DNA of 64,000 bases from an uncultured Eubacteriales bacterium (GCA_910584745.1 CAJUDG010000006.1:124001-188000), one strand, 5' to 3'. Numbered from the stretch's first letter, positions 17,339 through 26,196 are shown. Numbers and translations: made by a program. The notes: generated by a model not told the origin, from the sequence alone.

Positions 17339-18112
17339 CTATCCCCCCGTTGCCAGGGCGATGGCCTTTTCCACTTCCAGCAGCATCGTGTTCTCCATGG
17401 TCAGCAGGAATTCGCTAATGGGCGCCAGCAGGAAGTACAGCATAGCCAGGCCTATTATCACCTTCAGCTCGATGTTTATGGCGAACACGTTTATCTGGGG
17501 GATCGCCTTCATCAGCACCCCCATCCCCACCTGTCCCATAAGCTCCGCCCCCAGTATGGGCAGACAGAGCTTCATCGAGAGCAGCGTGCAGTCGATAAAC
17601 AGCGCCGCCACCTTCTCGGCCGCCTCGCTTCCCAGGGCCGCCGTACCGAAAGGCACAACGCCCCCCGAATCCAGCATCAGCCTTAAAAGGGTATGATGGC
17701 CGTTGGCCGAGAAGAATATCAGAATACTGAAAATGTTCAGCACGTTTGACGCCGGCGTGGCCTGTCCCTGAAAGCTGGGGTCATAGGTCTGGGCCATGGC
17801 CATGCCCATCTGCTCGTCCATGATATGCCCTGCATAGGAGGGCACGAACAGGAAGAGGTTCATGACCACCCCCACCAGGAAGCCCACCCCCAGCTCTAGT
17901 ATAAGCCGTACGGCGAACTCCATCAGTGTGACGGGCATGGGGAGCACCTCCCCGGTATATATGCCGCTTGCCGTCACTGCCAGCACCAGCGTGAAACCGG
18001 CCTTGAAGGTATTGGGGACATTGCTGCGCCCGAAGAAGGGCGTAAACAGTATAAAGCCGGCCATGCGCACCGTAATGTATAGGAACAGCGTCAGCCTATC
18101 CCAATCCAGCAT
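17339..18112 (-). CDS. fliR: Flagellar export gate protein FliR
   Basis: A 257-residue hydrophobic protein, the single FliR subunit of the FliP5-FliQ4-FliR1 export pore. Helices run through the full length; characteristic segments are MAGFILFTPFFGRSNVPNT near residue 17 and EQMGMAMAQTYDPSF in the middle. It starts four bases after fliQ ends and is followed closely by flhB, as in other flagellar operons. Confidence 0.97.
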   Translation of the reverse strand: MLDWDRLTLFLYITVRMAGFILFTPFFGRSNVPNTFKAGFTLVLAVTASGIYTGEVLPMPVTLMEFAVRLILELGVGFLVGVVMNLFLFVPSYAGHIMDEQMGMAMAQTYDPSFQGQATPASNVLNIFSILIFFSANGHHTLLRLMLDSGGVVPFGTAALGSEAAEKVAALFIDCTLLSMKLCLPILGAELMGQVGMGVLMKAIPQINVFAINIELKVIIGLAMLYFLLAPISEFLLTMENTMLLEVEKAIALATGG

Positions 18113-18116
18113 GGCC

Positions 18117-18374
18117 CTACCCCTTCATCAGCTCGAACAGCTCCAGGGCGAAGTCCTGAAGGTTCGTCATCATCCAGCTGCCCCCTATTACGAGGAACAG
18201 CACAACAACTATCAGCTTTAGAACGAACGCGATGGTCTGTTCGTGTATCTGTGTGACAGCCTGCAGGATAGCCACCAAAACGCCCACCACCATGCTCAAC
18301 AGCAGCATTGGCGCGGCCAGCCGTATGACCACCCCGATGGCGTCCCTGAAGACGTCCACTACCGGCATGCCCAT
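18117..18374 (-). CDS. fliQ: Flagellar export gate protein FliQ
   Basis: An 85-residue two-helix hairpin membrane protein with the usual FliQ composition (AILQAVTQIHEQTIAFVLK between helices). It is preceded by AGGAGG and lies between fliP and fliR. Confidence 0.96.
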   Translation of the reverse strand: MGMPVVDVFRDAIGVVIRLAAPMLLLSMVVGVLVAILQAVTQIHEQTIAFVLKLIVVVLFLVIGGSWMMTNLQDFALELFELMKG

Positions 18375-18424
18375 TCAAGACCACCTCCTGTTCTTCACCG
18401 TTATATGCCGTCATTTTGTCTTTC

Positions 18425-19087
18425 CTACTTCACCGTCTGGACCAGCGTCGAGAACACCAGCTCCCAGCCGTTAATGCTTATAAACAGCAGCAGCTTGAAG
18501 GGCGTCGAGATCATGGACGGCGGCAGCATCACCATGCCCATGGACATCAGGGTGGAGGCCACGATAATGTCCACCAGCAAAAACGGAATATATAGATAGA
18601 AGCCTATCTCAAAGGCGTGCTTCAGCTCCGTGGTGATAAACGCCGGTATGATGGTGCGCAGCGGCAGCTCCAGGGCCGTATCCGGGTCCCCCGGGCGCTC
18701 AAGCTGCGACAGGTCGCAGTACATGTTCAGCGACGACGGCTCCGTGTTCCGAAGCATGAACTCCTTTAGCGGCTCCTGGGCCAGGTCGAAGAACTCGTCC
18801 TGCCCTATCTCCTCGTTTATATACGGCTGGTATGCCACCTGATTCACCTGGTCTATCACCGGGCCCATTGTAAACAGCGTCAAAAACAGGGCGACCCCCA
18901 CCAGCACCATGTTGGGCGGCGTCTGCTGGGTGCCCATCGCGTTGCGCAAAAATGAGAGCGTGATGATATACCTTGTGAAGGAGGAACACATTATTACCAG
19001 CGAGGGCAGCAATGTGATCAGGGTGGTAAGGATAATTATCTCCAGCGCCTGCACGCTGTCCCCGTTTATATTGACTATTCCATCCAT
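18425..19087 (-). CDS. fliP: Flagellar export gate protein FliP
   Basis: A 220-residue core subunit of the export pore. It has the FliP signature segments SFTRYIITLSFLRNAMGTQQ and PPNMVLVGVALFLTLFTMGP, then FEIGFYLYIPFLLVDIIVAS. The cleavable signal peptide of enterobacterial FliP is absent, as is common in Firmicutes. The ATG at 19087 is used here; a TTG four codons upstream (19099) is equally possible, and neither has a strong ribosome site. Confidence 0.96.
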   Translation of the reverse strand: MDGIVNINGDSVQALEIIILTTLITLLPSLVIMCSSFTRYIITLSFLRNAMGTQQTPPNMVLVGVALFLTLFTMGPVIDQVNQVAYQPYINEEIGQDEFFDLAQEPLKEFMLRNTEPSSLNMYCDLSQLERPGDPDTALELPLRTIIPAFITTELKHAFEIGFYLYIPFLLVDIIVASTLMSMGMVMLPPSMISTPFKLLLFISINGWELVFSTLVQTVK

Positions 19088-19109
19088 AGTTTCAGGCAAT
19101 CTATCACGC

Positions 19110-19517
19110 TCATTTCTTTTTGGGCAGGTTCTCCTTAAGGATCTCCATGAAGCTCGGAGCCCTCTGGACCTCCCCTTCTTTTTGCAGCCACTGGGCCGCC
19201 TCCTCCCGGGTCAGCTCGGTCAGTACATTGATCCCTCCCCCGGATACGCCCAGCAAAAGGCAGCGCTCATGCAGGCGCACCAGCACCAGCCGTTCACCTT
19301 TGCCAAGGCTCAGCTGCCACATCACCTGCAGCCCGCCGGAATTCTGCATCCCCCGGGCCCAGCCGGGCAGTCCCCTCTGGCCGATGAACCTTGTCACCCA
19401 ATAGGCCAGCAACAGTATCAGTATGACTGTTATCAGCATACCCAAAAGGGAGAACACGTTCCTATCCAGGGCAAAAAGCGTCCCGGATATTCCCAAAGGC
19501 CGGACGGCGCCGGTCAT
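19110..19517 (-). CDS. fliO: Flagellar assembly protein FliO
   Basis: A 135-residue protein with one membrane helix at about residues 22-44 and a cytoplasmic SpoA-like beta domain (GLQVMWQLSLGKGERLVLVRL, then CLLLGVSGGGI). This matches the FliO/FliZ family that helps assemble the FliP ring. Its ATG shares one base with the cheY stop (TGATG), so translation is coupled. Position between cheY and fliP is canonical. Confidence 0.9.
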   Translation of the reverse strand: MTGAVRPLGISGTLFALDRNVFSLLGMLITVILILLLAYWVTRFIGQRGLPGWARGMQNSGGLQVMWQLSLGKGERLVLVRLHERCLLLGVSGGGINVLTELTREEAAQWLQKEGEVQRAPSFMEILKENLPKKK

Positions 19518-19882
19518 CAGGGCGCGCCGACGATGGAGGTGACAGTCTTCATGATACGGTCGGACTTAAAGGGCTTGACGATGAAGTCCTTGGCCCCGGA
19601 CTGGATGGCCTCGATGACCATGGCCTCCTGGCCCATGGCGGAGCACATGACGATGTTGGCCGAGCCGTTCTTGGCGCGCATGGCCTTCAAAGCCTCCAGA
19701 CCGTCCATATTGGGCATGGTGATGTCCATTATCACCAGGTCCGGGTTGATCTCGGAGAACTTCTCCACCGCGTCGGCGCCGTCAACGGCCTCGTACAGGT
19801 CGGTGTAGCCGTTCTTTGTCAGAGTGTCCTTGATGACCTTGCGCATGAAAGCAGCGTCGTCAACCAGTAAGATCTTTGCCAT
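19517..19882 (-). CDS. cheY: Chemotaxis response regulator CheY
   Basis: A single receiver domain of 121 residues. The acidic pocket (VDD near residues 8-10), phospho-acceptor Asp53 in VIMDITMPNMDG, the conserved Thr/Ser region (MCSAMGQ) and Lys104 in FIVKPFK are present. It is phosphorylated by CheA and binds the FliM/FliY switch. Encoded directly after fliY, whose product both binds and dephosphorylates CheY-P. Confidence 0.97.
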   Translation of the reverse strand: MAKILLVDDAAFMRKVIKDTLTKNGYTDLYEAVDGADAVEKFSEINPDLVIMDITMPNMDGLEALKAMRAKNGSANIVMCSAMGQEAMVIEAIQSGAKDFIVKPFKSDRIMKTVTSIVGAP

Positions 19883-19936
19883 AATGTTTCATCCTCTTTT
19901 CATATGTTTTTGCCACTTGATTATGGTTTCACATTT

Positions 19937-21301
19937 TTACTTGCCGGTGATGTCCTCGATATCGGGCCGCTTGATTATCTCCGTGACCCTTATACCGAAG
20001 TTGTCGTCGATCACCACCACATCGCCCCGGGCTATGCACTTGCCGTTTACGAACAGGTCCACCTGATCGCCCGCAAGCTTATCCAGCACCACCAGAGAGC
20101 CCTTCGAGAAGGAGAGTATCTCCTGCACCCGCTTTCTGGTGCGGCCGATCTCCACGGTGACCTCCAGGGGCACGCCCATGATGAGGTCCAGGTTCTGGCT
20201 CTGCTCCTGGGTGAGCTCCTCGCCGTTCTCCAGCTTCGGCATGGAGGGCGAGGTCGTCGCTATCACCTTTGGCTCCGGCGGCTGGGGCGGATAATATGGA
20301 TAGCCCGGATAGGGCGGGTAGTAGGGATAGCCCGGATAGGCCTGCTGGCCCTCCTGGCCCGGCACGGGCATTACCGGCGGCATCATGGGCACGGTCTGGG
20401 CCGTCATGGGCTGCTGGGGCTGGACCGGCGCGGCAGGGGCCGCGGGGGCCTGTGCCGCTGCCGGAGGCGGTGCCGCCGGAGCGGCTGCCCCTCCACCCGC
20501 CAGCAGCTTCTCTATCTCCTCCTGGCTCAGCTTCCCGCCGCCGTCCGAAGGGGCGGCAGCCGGTGCCGGGGCTGCGGGAGCTGCCGCTCCGCCGCCCGCC
20601 AGGAGCTTTTCTATCTCCTCCTGGCTCATCACCCCGCCGCTGTCCGAGGGGGCGGCAGCCGGGGCCGGGGCCGGCATTGGCGCGGGTACGGGTTCCGGCT
20701 CGTCGTCCTCCAGGCCGAAGCCCCTCACCAGCTCCTTTGCAAGATCCACCGATATCACGTTCATAAACTCGCTCTGCAGCTGGTCCTCAATGCTCAGGGC
20801 GAAGCGCACTACAACTATCGGGCCCTCCTTCACGGGCATCCTTTCACGCTTCATGGCCTCCTGGTCATACACATCGAAGGTCTCCGGCGTGGATATATTC
20901 ACCACCCGGCCCAGGAAGTCCGAAAGGGCCGTGGAGGCCGCGCCCATCATCTGGTTCATTACCTCGCACACGGCGCTCAGGCTCAGCTCATCCAGCTCGA
21001 ATTCGTCCAGGGGCGTGTCTGTGCCCATCAGGATATCAACAATGACCTTGATATCGTTCATGCGCAGCAGCATCAGGTTGCTGCCGTCAAGACCGGAGAC
21101 GTACTTGATCTCTACGCCAACGGCCGGCTCAATGTCCCCCAGCTCGAAATCCTTCACATCCACCACGGTTACTGTCGGCGTGGTGATGTCCACCCGGTGG
21201 TCCAGCAGATTGGATACCGCCGTTGCCGAGGACCCGAGGCTTATGTTCATAATTTCCCCGATGGCGCTTATCTCCATTGGTTTAAAAACATCATTGCTCA
21301 T
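19937..21301 (-). CDS. fliY: Motor switch phosphatase FliY with duplicated internal docking motif
   Basis: A 454-residue C-ring protein. The N-terminal CheC-like phosphatase domain (about residues 1-195) keeps both ExxN sites (Glu16/Asn19 in GEIMN, and CEVMN near 111). The C-terminal SpoA/FliN domain spans about 370-454. Between them is a long Ala/Pro/Tyr-rich linker. It contains two copies, 33 residues apart, of SQEEIEKLLAGGG (starting Met225 and Leu258), matching the SQxEIDALL-type CheY-P-binding peptide normally found at the extreme N-terminus of FliM and FliY. The linker also has PGYPYYPP twice. The start overlaps fliM by 11 bases. Confidence 0.95.
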   Translation of the reverse strand: MSNDVFKPMEISAIGEIMNISLGSSATAVSNLLDHRVDITTPTVTVVDVKDFELGDIEPAVGVEIKYVSGLDGSNLMLLRMNDIKVIVDILMGTDTPLDEFELDELSLSAVCEVMNQMMGAASTALSDFLGRVVNISTPETFDVYDQEAMKRERMPVKEGPIVVVRFALSIEDQLQSEFMNVISVDLAKELVRGFGLEDDEPEPVPAPMPAPAPAAAPSDSGGVMSQEEIEKLLAGGGAAAPAAPAPAAAPSDGGGKLSQEEIEKLLAGGGAAAPAAPPPAAAQAPAAPAAPVQPQQPMTAQTVPMMPPVMPVPGQEGQQAYPGYPYYPPYPGYPYYPPQPPEPKVIATTSPSMPKLENGEELTQEQSQNLDLIMGVPLEVTVEIGRTRKRVQEILSFSKGSLVVLDKLAGDQVDLFVNGKCIARGDVVVIDDNFGIRVTEIIKRPDIEDITGK

Positions 21302-22310
21302 TTGCTATTCTGTCCCTTCTTCCGGCGTTATGGTACACCTCTTTTATCTTCACGGCCAGCTTTTTGTCGCTGACCCCCATCAGTCCGTTGAACCATCGCT
21401 GACCGCCCACATACAGGTTAAGGGCGCTGTCCTTCTTCTGATTCAGGTCTATCACGTCGCCCACGTTCAGCCTGTACACATCGTCCAGCCGCAGAGTGGT
21501 CCGGGCAAGCTCCGCCCGAATCTCAAGGGTGGATTCCCTGAGGTTGTCGAAGATCTCCTCAGAGTTGTCCTCGCTGCTGCTCCTCTTGCTGGCGGTGCCG
21601 GCGTTTATCTGCGTAAATATCTCCGACAGCACAGCCTCCGGAAGCACCACGCTGATGCTGCCCTCCACGTTGGAGAAGGCCACCTTCATGTCTATGAGCA
21701 CAACCGTCTCCTCAAGGCCGATAAGCTGCACCAGGGTCGGGTTGTTCTCCACCCGGCCGAACTCGAACTCAAGCTGTATGTAGTTCTCCCAGGTGACTCC
21801 CATCATGCTTACGAAGTCCTTCATAAGCACCTCAAAAAGCTTCAGGTCCAGCTCGGTGTACGTGTACTCGTCGGGCAGGCTGTCCACGTCCCCGTTGCCG
21901 CCGGTCATCCGGTCCATCATGCTCACCATTATGGGGGCCGATGCGTAGAACAGCACCGGGGTGTCCTCCATCTCCTCCTTGAGGACAAGGTGGGCCGTCG
22001 TCAGCACCGCGCTGTCCGAAAGGGCGTTGGAGAACTCGAAGTACCGCTGCTCCTCCACCGACTCCACACTGATCTCGCAGGTGGCGTGTACAAGACCGTT
22101 TATCCTGGTCGTAAGCACCCTGGAGTAGTTGTCAAAGATGGAATTGAGCATCTTCAGCCTGTCTTTTGTAAACTTCCTCGGGCTGCTGAAGTCGTATTTT
22201 CTGTATTTCTTTTCCTGCGGCTCCTCTTCAGCGGGAGATGCCCCCCCGCCGCCGCTGTTCATGGAGTTCAGCAGGGCGTCTATCTGGCTTTGGGATAATA
22301 CCTCTGGCAT
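21291..22310 (-). CDS. fliM: Motor switch protein FliM
   Basis: A 339-residue C-ring protein. The N-terminal CheY-P-binding peptide is present (VLSQSQIDALLNSM, residues 4-17), followed by a Gly-rich linker, the CheC-like middle domain (about 45-235) and the C-terminal SpoA domain (about 255-330). The ribosome site AGGAGGG is strong. It sits between motB and fliY. Confidence 0.98.
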   Translation of the reverse strand: MPEVLSQSQIDALLNSMNSGGGGASPAEEEPQEKKYRKYDFSSPRKFTKDRLKMLNSIFDNYSRVLTTRINGLVHATCEISVESVEEQRYFEFSNALSDSAVLTTAHLVLKEEMEDTPVLFYASAPIMVSMMDRMTGGNGDVDSLPDEYTYTELDLKLFEVLMKDFVSMMGVTWENYIQLEFEFGRVENNPTLVQLIGLEETVVLIDMKVAFSNVEGSISVVLPEAVLSEIFTQINAGTASKRSSSEDNSEEIFDNLRESTLEIRAELARTTLRLDDVYRLNVGDVIDLNQKKDSALNLYVGGQRWFNGLMGVSDKKLAVKIKEVYHNAGRRDRIANEQ

Positions 22311-22314
22311 TGGC

Positions 22315-23250
22315 TTAACCCTCCTGACCGCTTTGGTCCGTCGCGCCCGCGTTATCCGCCGGGGCAGAGCTCTCAGCTTCGTCTTCCTTCAGAGAGCCGC
22401 CCTCGCGCTGAGTATAATACTGCTCTATGGCGTCGCCCAGCTTGCTGCCCAGATCCTTGCCGGTAATGGTCATCTCCACCCGCCTGTTCTTGCGGCGGTT
22501 ATCGTCGTCGTTGGCCGCGATGGGCCTCCACTGGCCGAAGGACTGTCCCACTATCCTGGCAGGGTCCAGCCCGACGTCCGAATCGTCCTTGGGCCGGCAG
22601 AGCTGCTGCAGATAATACGAGACCTGGGCCGCCCTCTGGGCCGAGAGCATACGGTCGCCCTCGGGGTCGTTCTCCGCGTCGTCCTGGCCCTGGGCCGTAT
22701 GTCCCGATATGCGTATCTCGTCAATGGACGGGGCCGCCGCCTTCAGCACCGGGGCTATCTGCTCCAGCAGGCCCCTGCCCTCCGGCAGCATATCGTACAG
22801 ATCCGGGTAGAAGAACACCGTGTCGACCAGTGACAGGAACACATACCCGTCGCCCTTGGTTATCTCGATATTCTTGCCGGACTCGTCTATAAACGTCTTC
22901 AGCTGCTCATAGAGCTGGTCTATCTCCTTATCCACCTGCCCCTGCTGGCCGGCCAGAGAGGCGTTCTCCGCCGCCTCCATCATTTCCTCCAGCATGGCCG
23001 GGTCCATAACGCCCTCAAAAAAGTCGTTATCCTCCGCGTAGGGGCCGTCCTTGTCGCCGCCCACTATCTCCGTCTGGGAGGGGATGGCGTTGGGGTTAAA
23101 GCTCTGGACCAGGGCCTTCCACTTGTTCTCGTCCACCGTGGACATGGAGTAAAGCAGCACGAAGAAGCATAGCAGCAGAGTGACCATATCGCCGTAGGTG
23201 TCCATCCAGTTCGCGCCGCCGCCTTCGCCGCCGCCGCTCTTCTTTTTCAT
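22315..23250 (-). CDS. motB: Stator protein MotB
   Basis: A 311-residue stator subunit. A single membrane helix at about residues 18-38 (YGDMVTLLLCFFVLLYS) carries the ion-binding Asp. A periplasmic linker with a plug-like helix follows, then an OmpA-like peptidoglycan-binding domain (about 170-285, with RISGHTAQGQ and LSAQRAAQVSYYL). I start at 23250 (MKKKS) because GGAGGTG is about ten bases upstream; the frame stays open a further 16 codons. It does not follow motA directly: a 276-base gap with its own promoter and a strong hairpin intervenes. Confidence 0.96.
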   Translation of the reverse strand: MKKKSGGGEGGGANWMDTYGDMVTLLLCFFVLLYSMSTVDENKWKALVQSFNPNAIPSQTEIVGGDKDGPYAEDNDFFEGVMDPAMLEEMMEAAENASLAGQQGQVDKEIDQLYEQLKTFIDESGKNIEITKGDGYVFLSLVDTVFFYPDLYDMLPEGRGLLEQIAPVLKAAAPSIDEIRISGHTAQGQDDAENDPEGDRMLSAQRAAQVSYYLQQLCRPKDDSDVGLDPARIVGQSFGQWRPIAANDDDNRRKNRRVEMTITGKDLGSKLGDAIEQYYTQREGGSLKEDEAESSAPADNAGATDQSGQEG

Positions 23251-23308
23251 GTTGAACTGACACCTCCATTTCTTCTCAAAACTTCTTGCCGCTCCCAAAG
23301 CTGAATAC

Positions 23309-23370
23309 CGCTTCGCCGTACATGGAGCCGTACCATGCCGTACATGGACCGGGCCATGTACTGCGAAGCG
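23309..23370 (-). promoter_or_regulatory. Long hairpin in the motB leader with two alternative pairings
   Basis: Minus strand arm 23370-23354 pairs with 23325-23309 in 16 of 17 positions. The 3' eight bases of the first arm (GTACATGG) can instead pair with a nearer CCATGTAC at 23347-23340. The two foldings are mutually exclusive. The element sits between the promoter and the motB ribosome site, with no T-run after it. Confidence 0.5.
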
Positions 23371-23417
23371 GCACTCGTGACCGCCGCCATAGGCCGCGGG
23401 GAGCGCTCCATCGAGTT

Positions 23418-23447
23418 ATTATACCAAACATATACCCCCCGCGTCAA
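23418..23447 (-). promoter_or_regulatory. Sigma-A promoter for motB and downstream genes
   Basis: Minus strand TTGACG (23442-23447), 18-base spacer, TATAAT (23418-23423). It predicts a leader of about 160 bases before motB. Confidence 0.7.
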
Positions 23448-23465
23448 GTACCGGCGGGAAGCTTT

Positions 23466-23501
23466 TATAGGAAAGTTCTGTTATGCACGCGCTTTCCTAT
23501 A
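23466..23501 (-). repeat. Inverted repeat after motA
   Basis: Perfect 10-base arms TATAGGAAAG / CTTTCCTATA (23466-23475 and 23492-23501) with a 16-base loop, just downstream of the motA stop. There is no clear T-run, so it may be an RNA-processing or weak termination site rather than a standard terminator. Confidence 0.4.
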
Positions 23502-23526
23502 CAACAGGCTGTATATCCTGCCAATA

Positions 23527-24345
23527 TCAGCCCTCTCCGCCAGAGCCGCCCGCGCTGTTCGCAAGCTTCTCCCGCTGCTTCTGGGCCACGAAGGTCAAAA
23601 GCTTTTCGCGGAGCATCTTGGGGTTCTCGCCGGCCTGGATGCAGGTTATGCCCTCGACGATTATCATCTTGTTGAGGACCTCCTCGCTGTCCCTGATTCT
23701 CAGGTTGTTGGCGATGGGGCCGAAGACCATGTGGGCCAGGATACATCCGTAGAAGGTGGTGACCAGGGCCACGCTCATGTCCGCGCCGATATTGCTGTCG
23801 CCGGAAGTGGGGTCCATGTTTTTAAGCATGTTGATAAGACCCACTAGGGTGCCCACCATGCCGAAGGCCGGTGACACCGCCGAGGCCTTGTCATACAGCG
23901 CCGCCGCCGCGTTATGCCGGTCCGACATGCACTCGATGTCGTTCTCCAAGGTGGCCCGCACCCGGTCGGGGTCGTTGGCGTCCACAATCAGCATGATGGC
24001 CTGCTTGAAGAAGGGGTCCTCCTGCTCGTTGGCCTTTTCCTCAAGGGCCAGCAGGCCGTCCTTACGGGCGATCTGCGCAAGGTCCACCAGCGCGTCGATA
24101 ATGGTCTCGGGCTTCTGCTTGGGGTTCTTTATGAGCACGCCGAAGTGCTTGGGTATGCTCAGGAACGTCTTTAAGGGGAAGCTCGCCAGCACTATTGCTA
24201 ATGAGCAGCCTATAACTATCATAATGCCGGAGGGGTCGAAGAAGTTACCCAGCAGCTTCGGGTTGTACGGCGGCAGGCCGCCCATCAGACCCAGCACCAG
24301 CACCACCAGGCATATCAGCATACCGATCAAATAAGCTATGTTCAT
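23527..24345 (-). CDS. motA: Stator protein MotA
   Basis: A 272-residue stator subunit with four membrane helices (about 3-22, 36-52, 155-175, 190-210). The cytoplasmic loop contains the conserved charged segment ARKDGLLALEEKA that contacts FliG. Conserved segments PAFGMVGTLVGLINML and YGCILAHMVFGPIANNL mark helices 3 and 4. It follows flbD closely. Whether the stator uses protons or sodium cannot be read with confidence. Confidence 0.97.
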   Translation of the reverse strand: MNIAYLIGMLICLVVLVLGLMGGLPPYNPKLLGNFFDPSGIMIVIGCSLAIVLASFPLKTFLSIPKHFGVLIKNPKQKPETIIDALVDLAQIARKDGLLALEEKANEQEDPFFKQAIMLIVDANDPDRVRATLENDIECMSDRHNAAAALYDKASAVSPAFGMVGTLVGLINMLKNMDPTSGDSNIGADMSVALVTTFYGCILAHMVFGPIANNLRIRDSEEVLNKMIIVEGITCIQAGENPKMLREKLLTFVAQKQREKLANSAGGSGGEG

Positions 24346-24380
24346 TGGTCCTTCACCTTCATTTCCTTATTCCCAGCGCC

Positions 24381-24650
24381 TTATCGCCTATAGCCCGGCC
24401 GCTGGGTAGAGCTCCGGGCCGCGGGGGCCCCGGATTGGGGGTTCTCGTTTACTGTGACGGTACGGTGGATGTCCATCACCTTGGCGTTATAGTCCGCAAT
24501 GCGCGCGGTGATGTCCTGCACGGACTCCAGCACCAGATAGAAGTCCCGGTTCATCATAACTATCTTGGTCTCGGGTATCAGCTCGATGCACTCGATCTGC
24601 AGGTGGTTCACCAAAAACCTCTCGCCGCTGGTCTTCGTGAGCATGATCAT
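24381..24650 (-). CDS. flbD: FlbD family flagellar protein
   Basis: A small cytosolic protein of the FlbD (PF06289) family, encoded between flgE and motA as in Bacillus and Clostridium. The core MIMLTKTSGERFLVNHLQIE and TKIVMMNRDFYLVLES is at the N-terminus, while about 35 residues after it form a polar tail that most relatives lack. The start at 24650 has AGGAGG eight bases upstream; the open frame extends further but without a site. The role is unclear in the family, possibly in assembly or swarming. Confidence 0.85.
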   Translation of the reverse strand: MIMLTKTSGERFLVNHLQIECIELIPETKIVMMNRDFYLVLESVQDITARIADYNAKVMDIHRTVTVNENPQSGAPAARSSTQRPGYRR

Positions 24651-24741
24651 TGATAACTCCTCCTTATATATACCGGCCCCGGGGAGGGGCTCGTTACGCC
24701 CCTCCGGGCCCGGCATGGTTCCCTCTTACATCAAACCAGCA

Positions 24742-26103
24742 TTATCGCTTCATGTTCACCAGTTCCTCAAGCATACTGTCGGTAACCGTGACTATACGCG
24801 TATTGGCCTGATAGCCGCGCTGGATCATAATCATATTGCTTATCTCGGTGGCAAGGTCCGTGCCCGAGCTCTCAAGGCCGTTGCTGATAAGCTTCGTGCT
24901 TCCGCCGGAGCTTATGCCGATCTCTCCGGGCTGGGTCTCGCTGACCTCCGTAGGGTCTTGGGTTATGTCGATCTCGCCGGTAGCGGGATCCCTGGTATAA
25001 TTCCAGTGGAAGGGGCTGTCTGCTTCTGAAGCGTTCTTTACAGAATGGCCCACCGACGTCAGAGACACGCGCCCGGCGCCTGCCAGCGCCTGATAGTAGT
25101 GGCCGTCAACGTGGGTAACGCCGTTGGGGTTCTCGACCTTCGCAATGGCGATAGAGCCGACCACTACCGCTTCGCCGCTTTCAGTGGTGCAGGTAATGCG
25201 GCCTGTGTTCTCGTCGATGCTTACGCTGTCCTTGACGATACGGCCATTGACACTGGATGCGTCCTCGATCGTCCCGGTCTCCTTGTTCCACGTGGGATAA
25301 GCCGCGTTGCCATTCTCGTCCCTCATTGGTATGCGGATAGCGGTCAGTACAGGGGCGGGGGTAAACTCGTCAACAACCATAAAGTCAAAGTTGTCAGGGT
25401 CCGCCATATCAGGATTAGTTAAACCGTCTTTTAATTTAGCCTGGACCACTTGGCCTTTATCGTTCACATAGAAGCCTTTATCAGCAAACGCCACAGTCGC
25501 GCCGGTCGGCGGGGGATTCTTGCCGGCGTTCTCAATTATGCTCTTGACCGTGTCAAGGGCATCTATGCCCTTGATATCGTCGCCGTTCTGGTCAGTCTTG
25601 CCAAGACTAGTACCGTAAGCCTCGGCCGCCTCATAGAGCGGGCTCTTAACGGACAGATAACCATATACCACCTGCCCCTGGCCGTCAACCAGATAGCCCT
25701 GGTTATCAAACTCCAAGTTGCCAAGCCTAGTCAGGTACATGTCCGAAAGCTCATTGGTGCCGGTGGTCCCGAATGTCGCGCCCTTGTCTCCCACGATGAG
25801 GAAGCCGTCGCCGTCAATCATAACATCGGTGGCCTTGCCCGTAGGCGTATAGTTCTTCGTGCTCATATCAAGGTCAATGGTGCCTATGGACGAGCCGTAG
25901 CCCACCTGGGCGGGGTTCTTGCCGCCCAGAAGGTTCGAGCCGTCGCTGCCGCCGCGCACGCTGGTGTAGAGGGCCTCCAGGAAGGTATAGCGCGTGGCCT
26001 TATAGGCGTTTGTGTTTACGTTCGAGATGTTCTGGCCGATGACGTTCAAGGCGCTCATGTGCGCTTTCAGGCCCGCCACGGCCGCATACATTGCTCCTGT
26101 CAT
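24742..26103 (-). CDS. flgE: Flagellar hook protein FlgE
   Basis: A 453-residue hook subunit. The N-terminal axial helix contains LNVIGQNISNVNTNAYKATR (about residues 19-38), the D1 domain has ATDVMIDGDGFLIVGD, and the C-terminus ends in SNMIMIQRGYQANTRIVTVT. The central region (about 120-350), which forms the exposed face of the hook, is of lower GC and poorly recognisable. It is exported through the type III apparatus onto the rod, with FlgD as cap. Confidence 0.96.
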   Translation of the reverse strand: MTGAMYAAVAGLKAHMSALNVIGQNISNVNTNAYKATRYTFLEALYTSVRGGSDGSNLLGGKNPAQVGYGSSIGTIDLDMSTKNYTPTGKATDVMIDGDGFLIVGDKGATFGTTGTNELSDMYLTRLGNLEFDNQGYLVDGQGQVVYGYLSVKSPLYEAAEAYGTSLGKTDQNGDDIKGIDALDTVKSIIENAGKNPPPTGATVAFADKGFYVNDKGQVVQAKLKDGLTNPDMADPDNFDFMVVDEFTPAPVLTAIRIPMRDENGNAAYPTWNKETGTIEDASSVNGRIVKDSVSIDENTGRITCTTESGEAVVVGSIAIAKVENPNGVTHVDGHYYQALAGAGRVSLTSVGHSVKNASEADSPFHWNYTRDPATGEIDITQDPTEVSETQPGEIGISSGGSTKLISNGLESSGTDLATEISNMIMIQRGYQANTRIVTVTDSMLEELVNMKR

Positions 26104-26196
26104 TAGCTCATGCTCCTTTTCTGCTCAGAACGGCGGGGGTGCGGCGGCAGACCATTCGGGCCTGCCGCCCGAACCTCCCGGAATTTCGGGTCCGGT

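Noticed and set aside
20385..22298. Long plus-strand open frame opposite fliY and fliM
   Set aside because: Ser/Arg/Ala-rich shadow translation caused by high GC; both minus-strand genes are clearly real.
25370..25760. Lower-GC centre of flgE as a transferred segment
   Set aside because: The drop is mild (about 38 to 50 percent in sample lines) and typical for variable hook domains; much weaker than the fliD patch.
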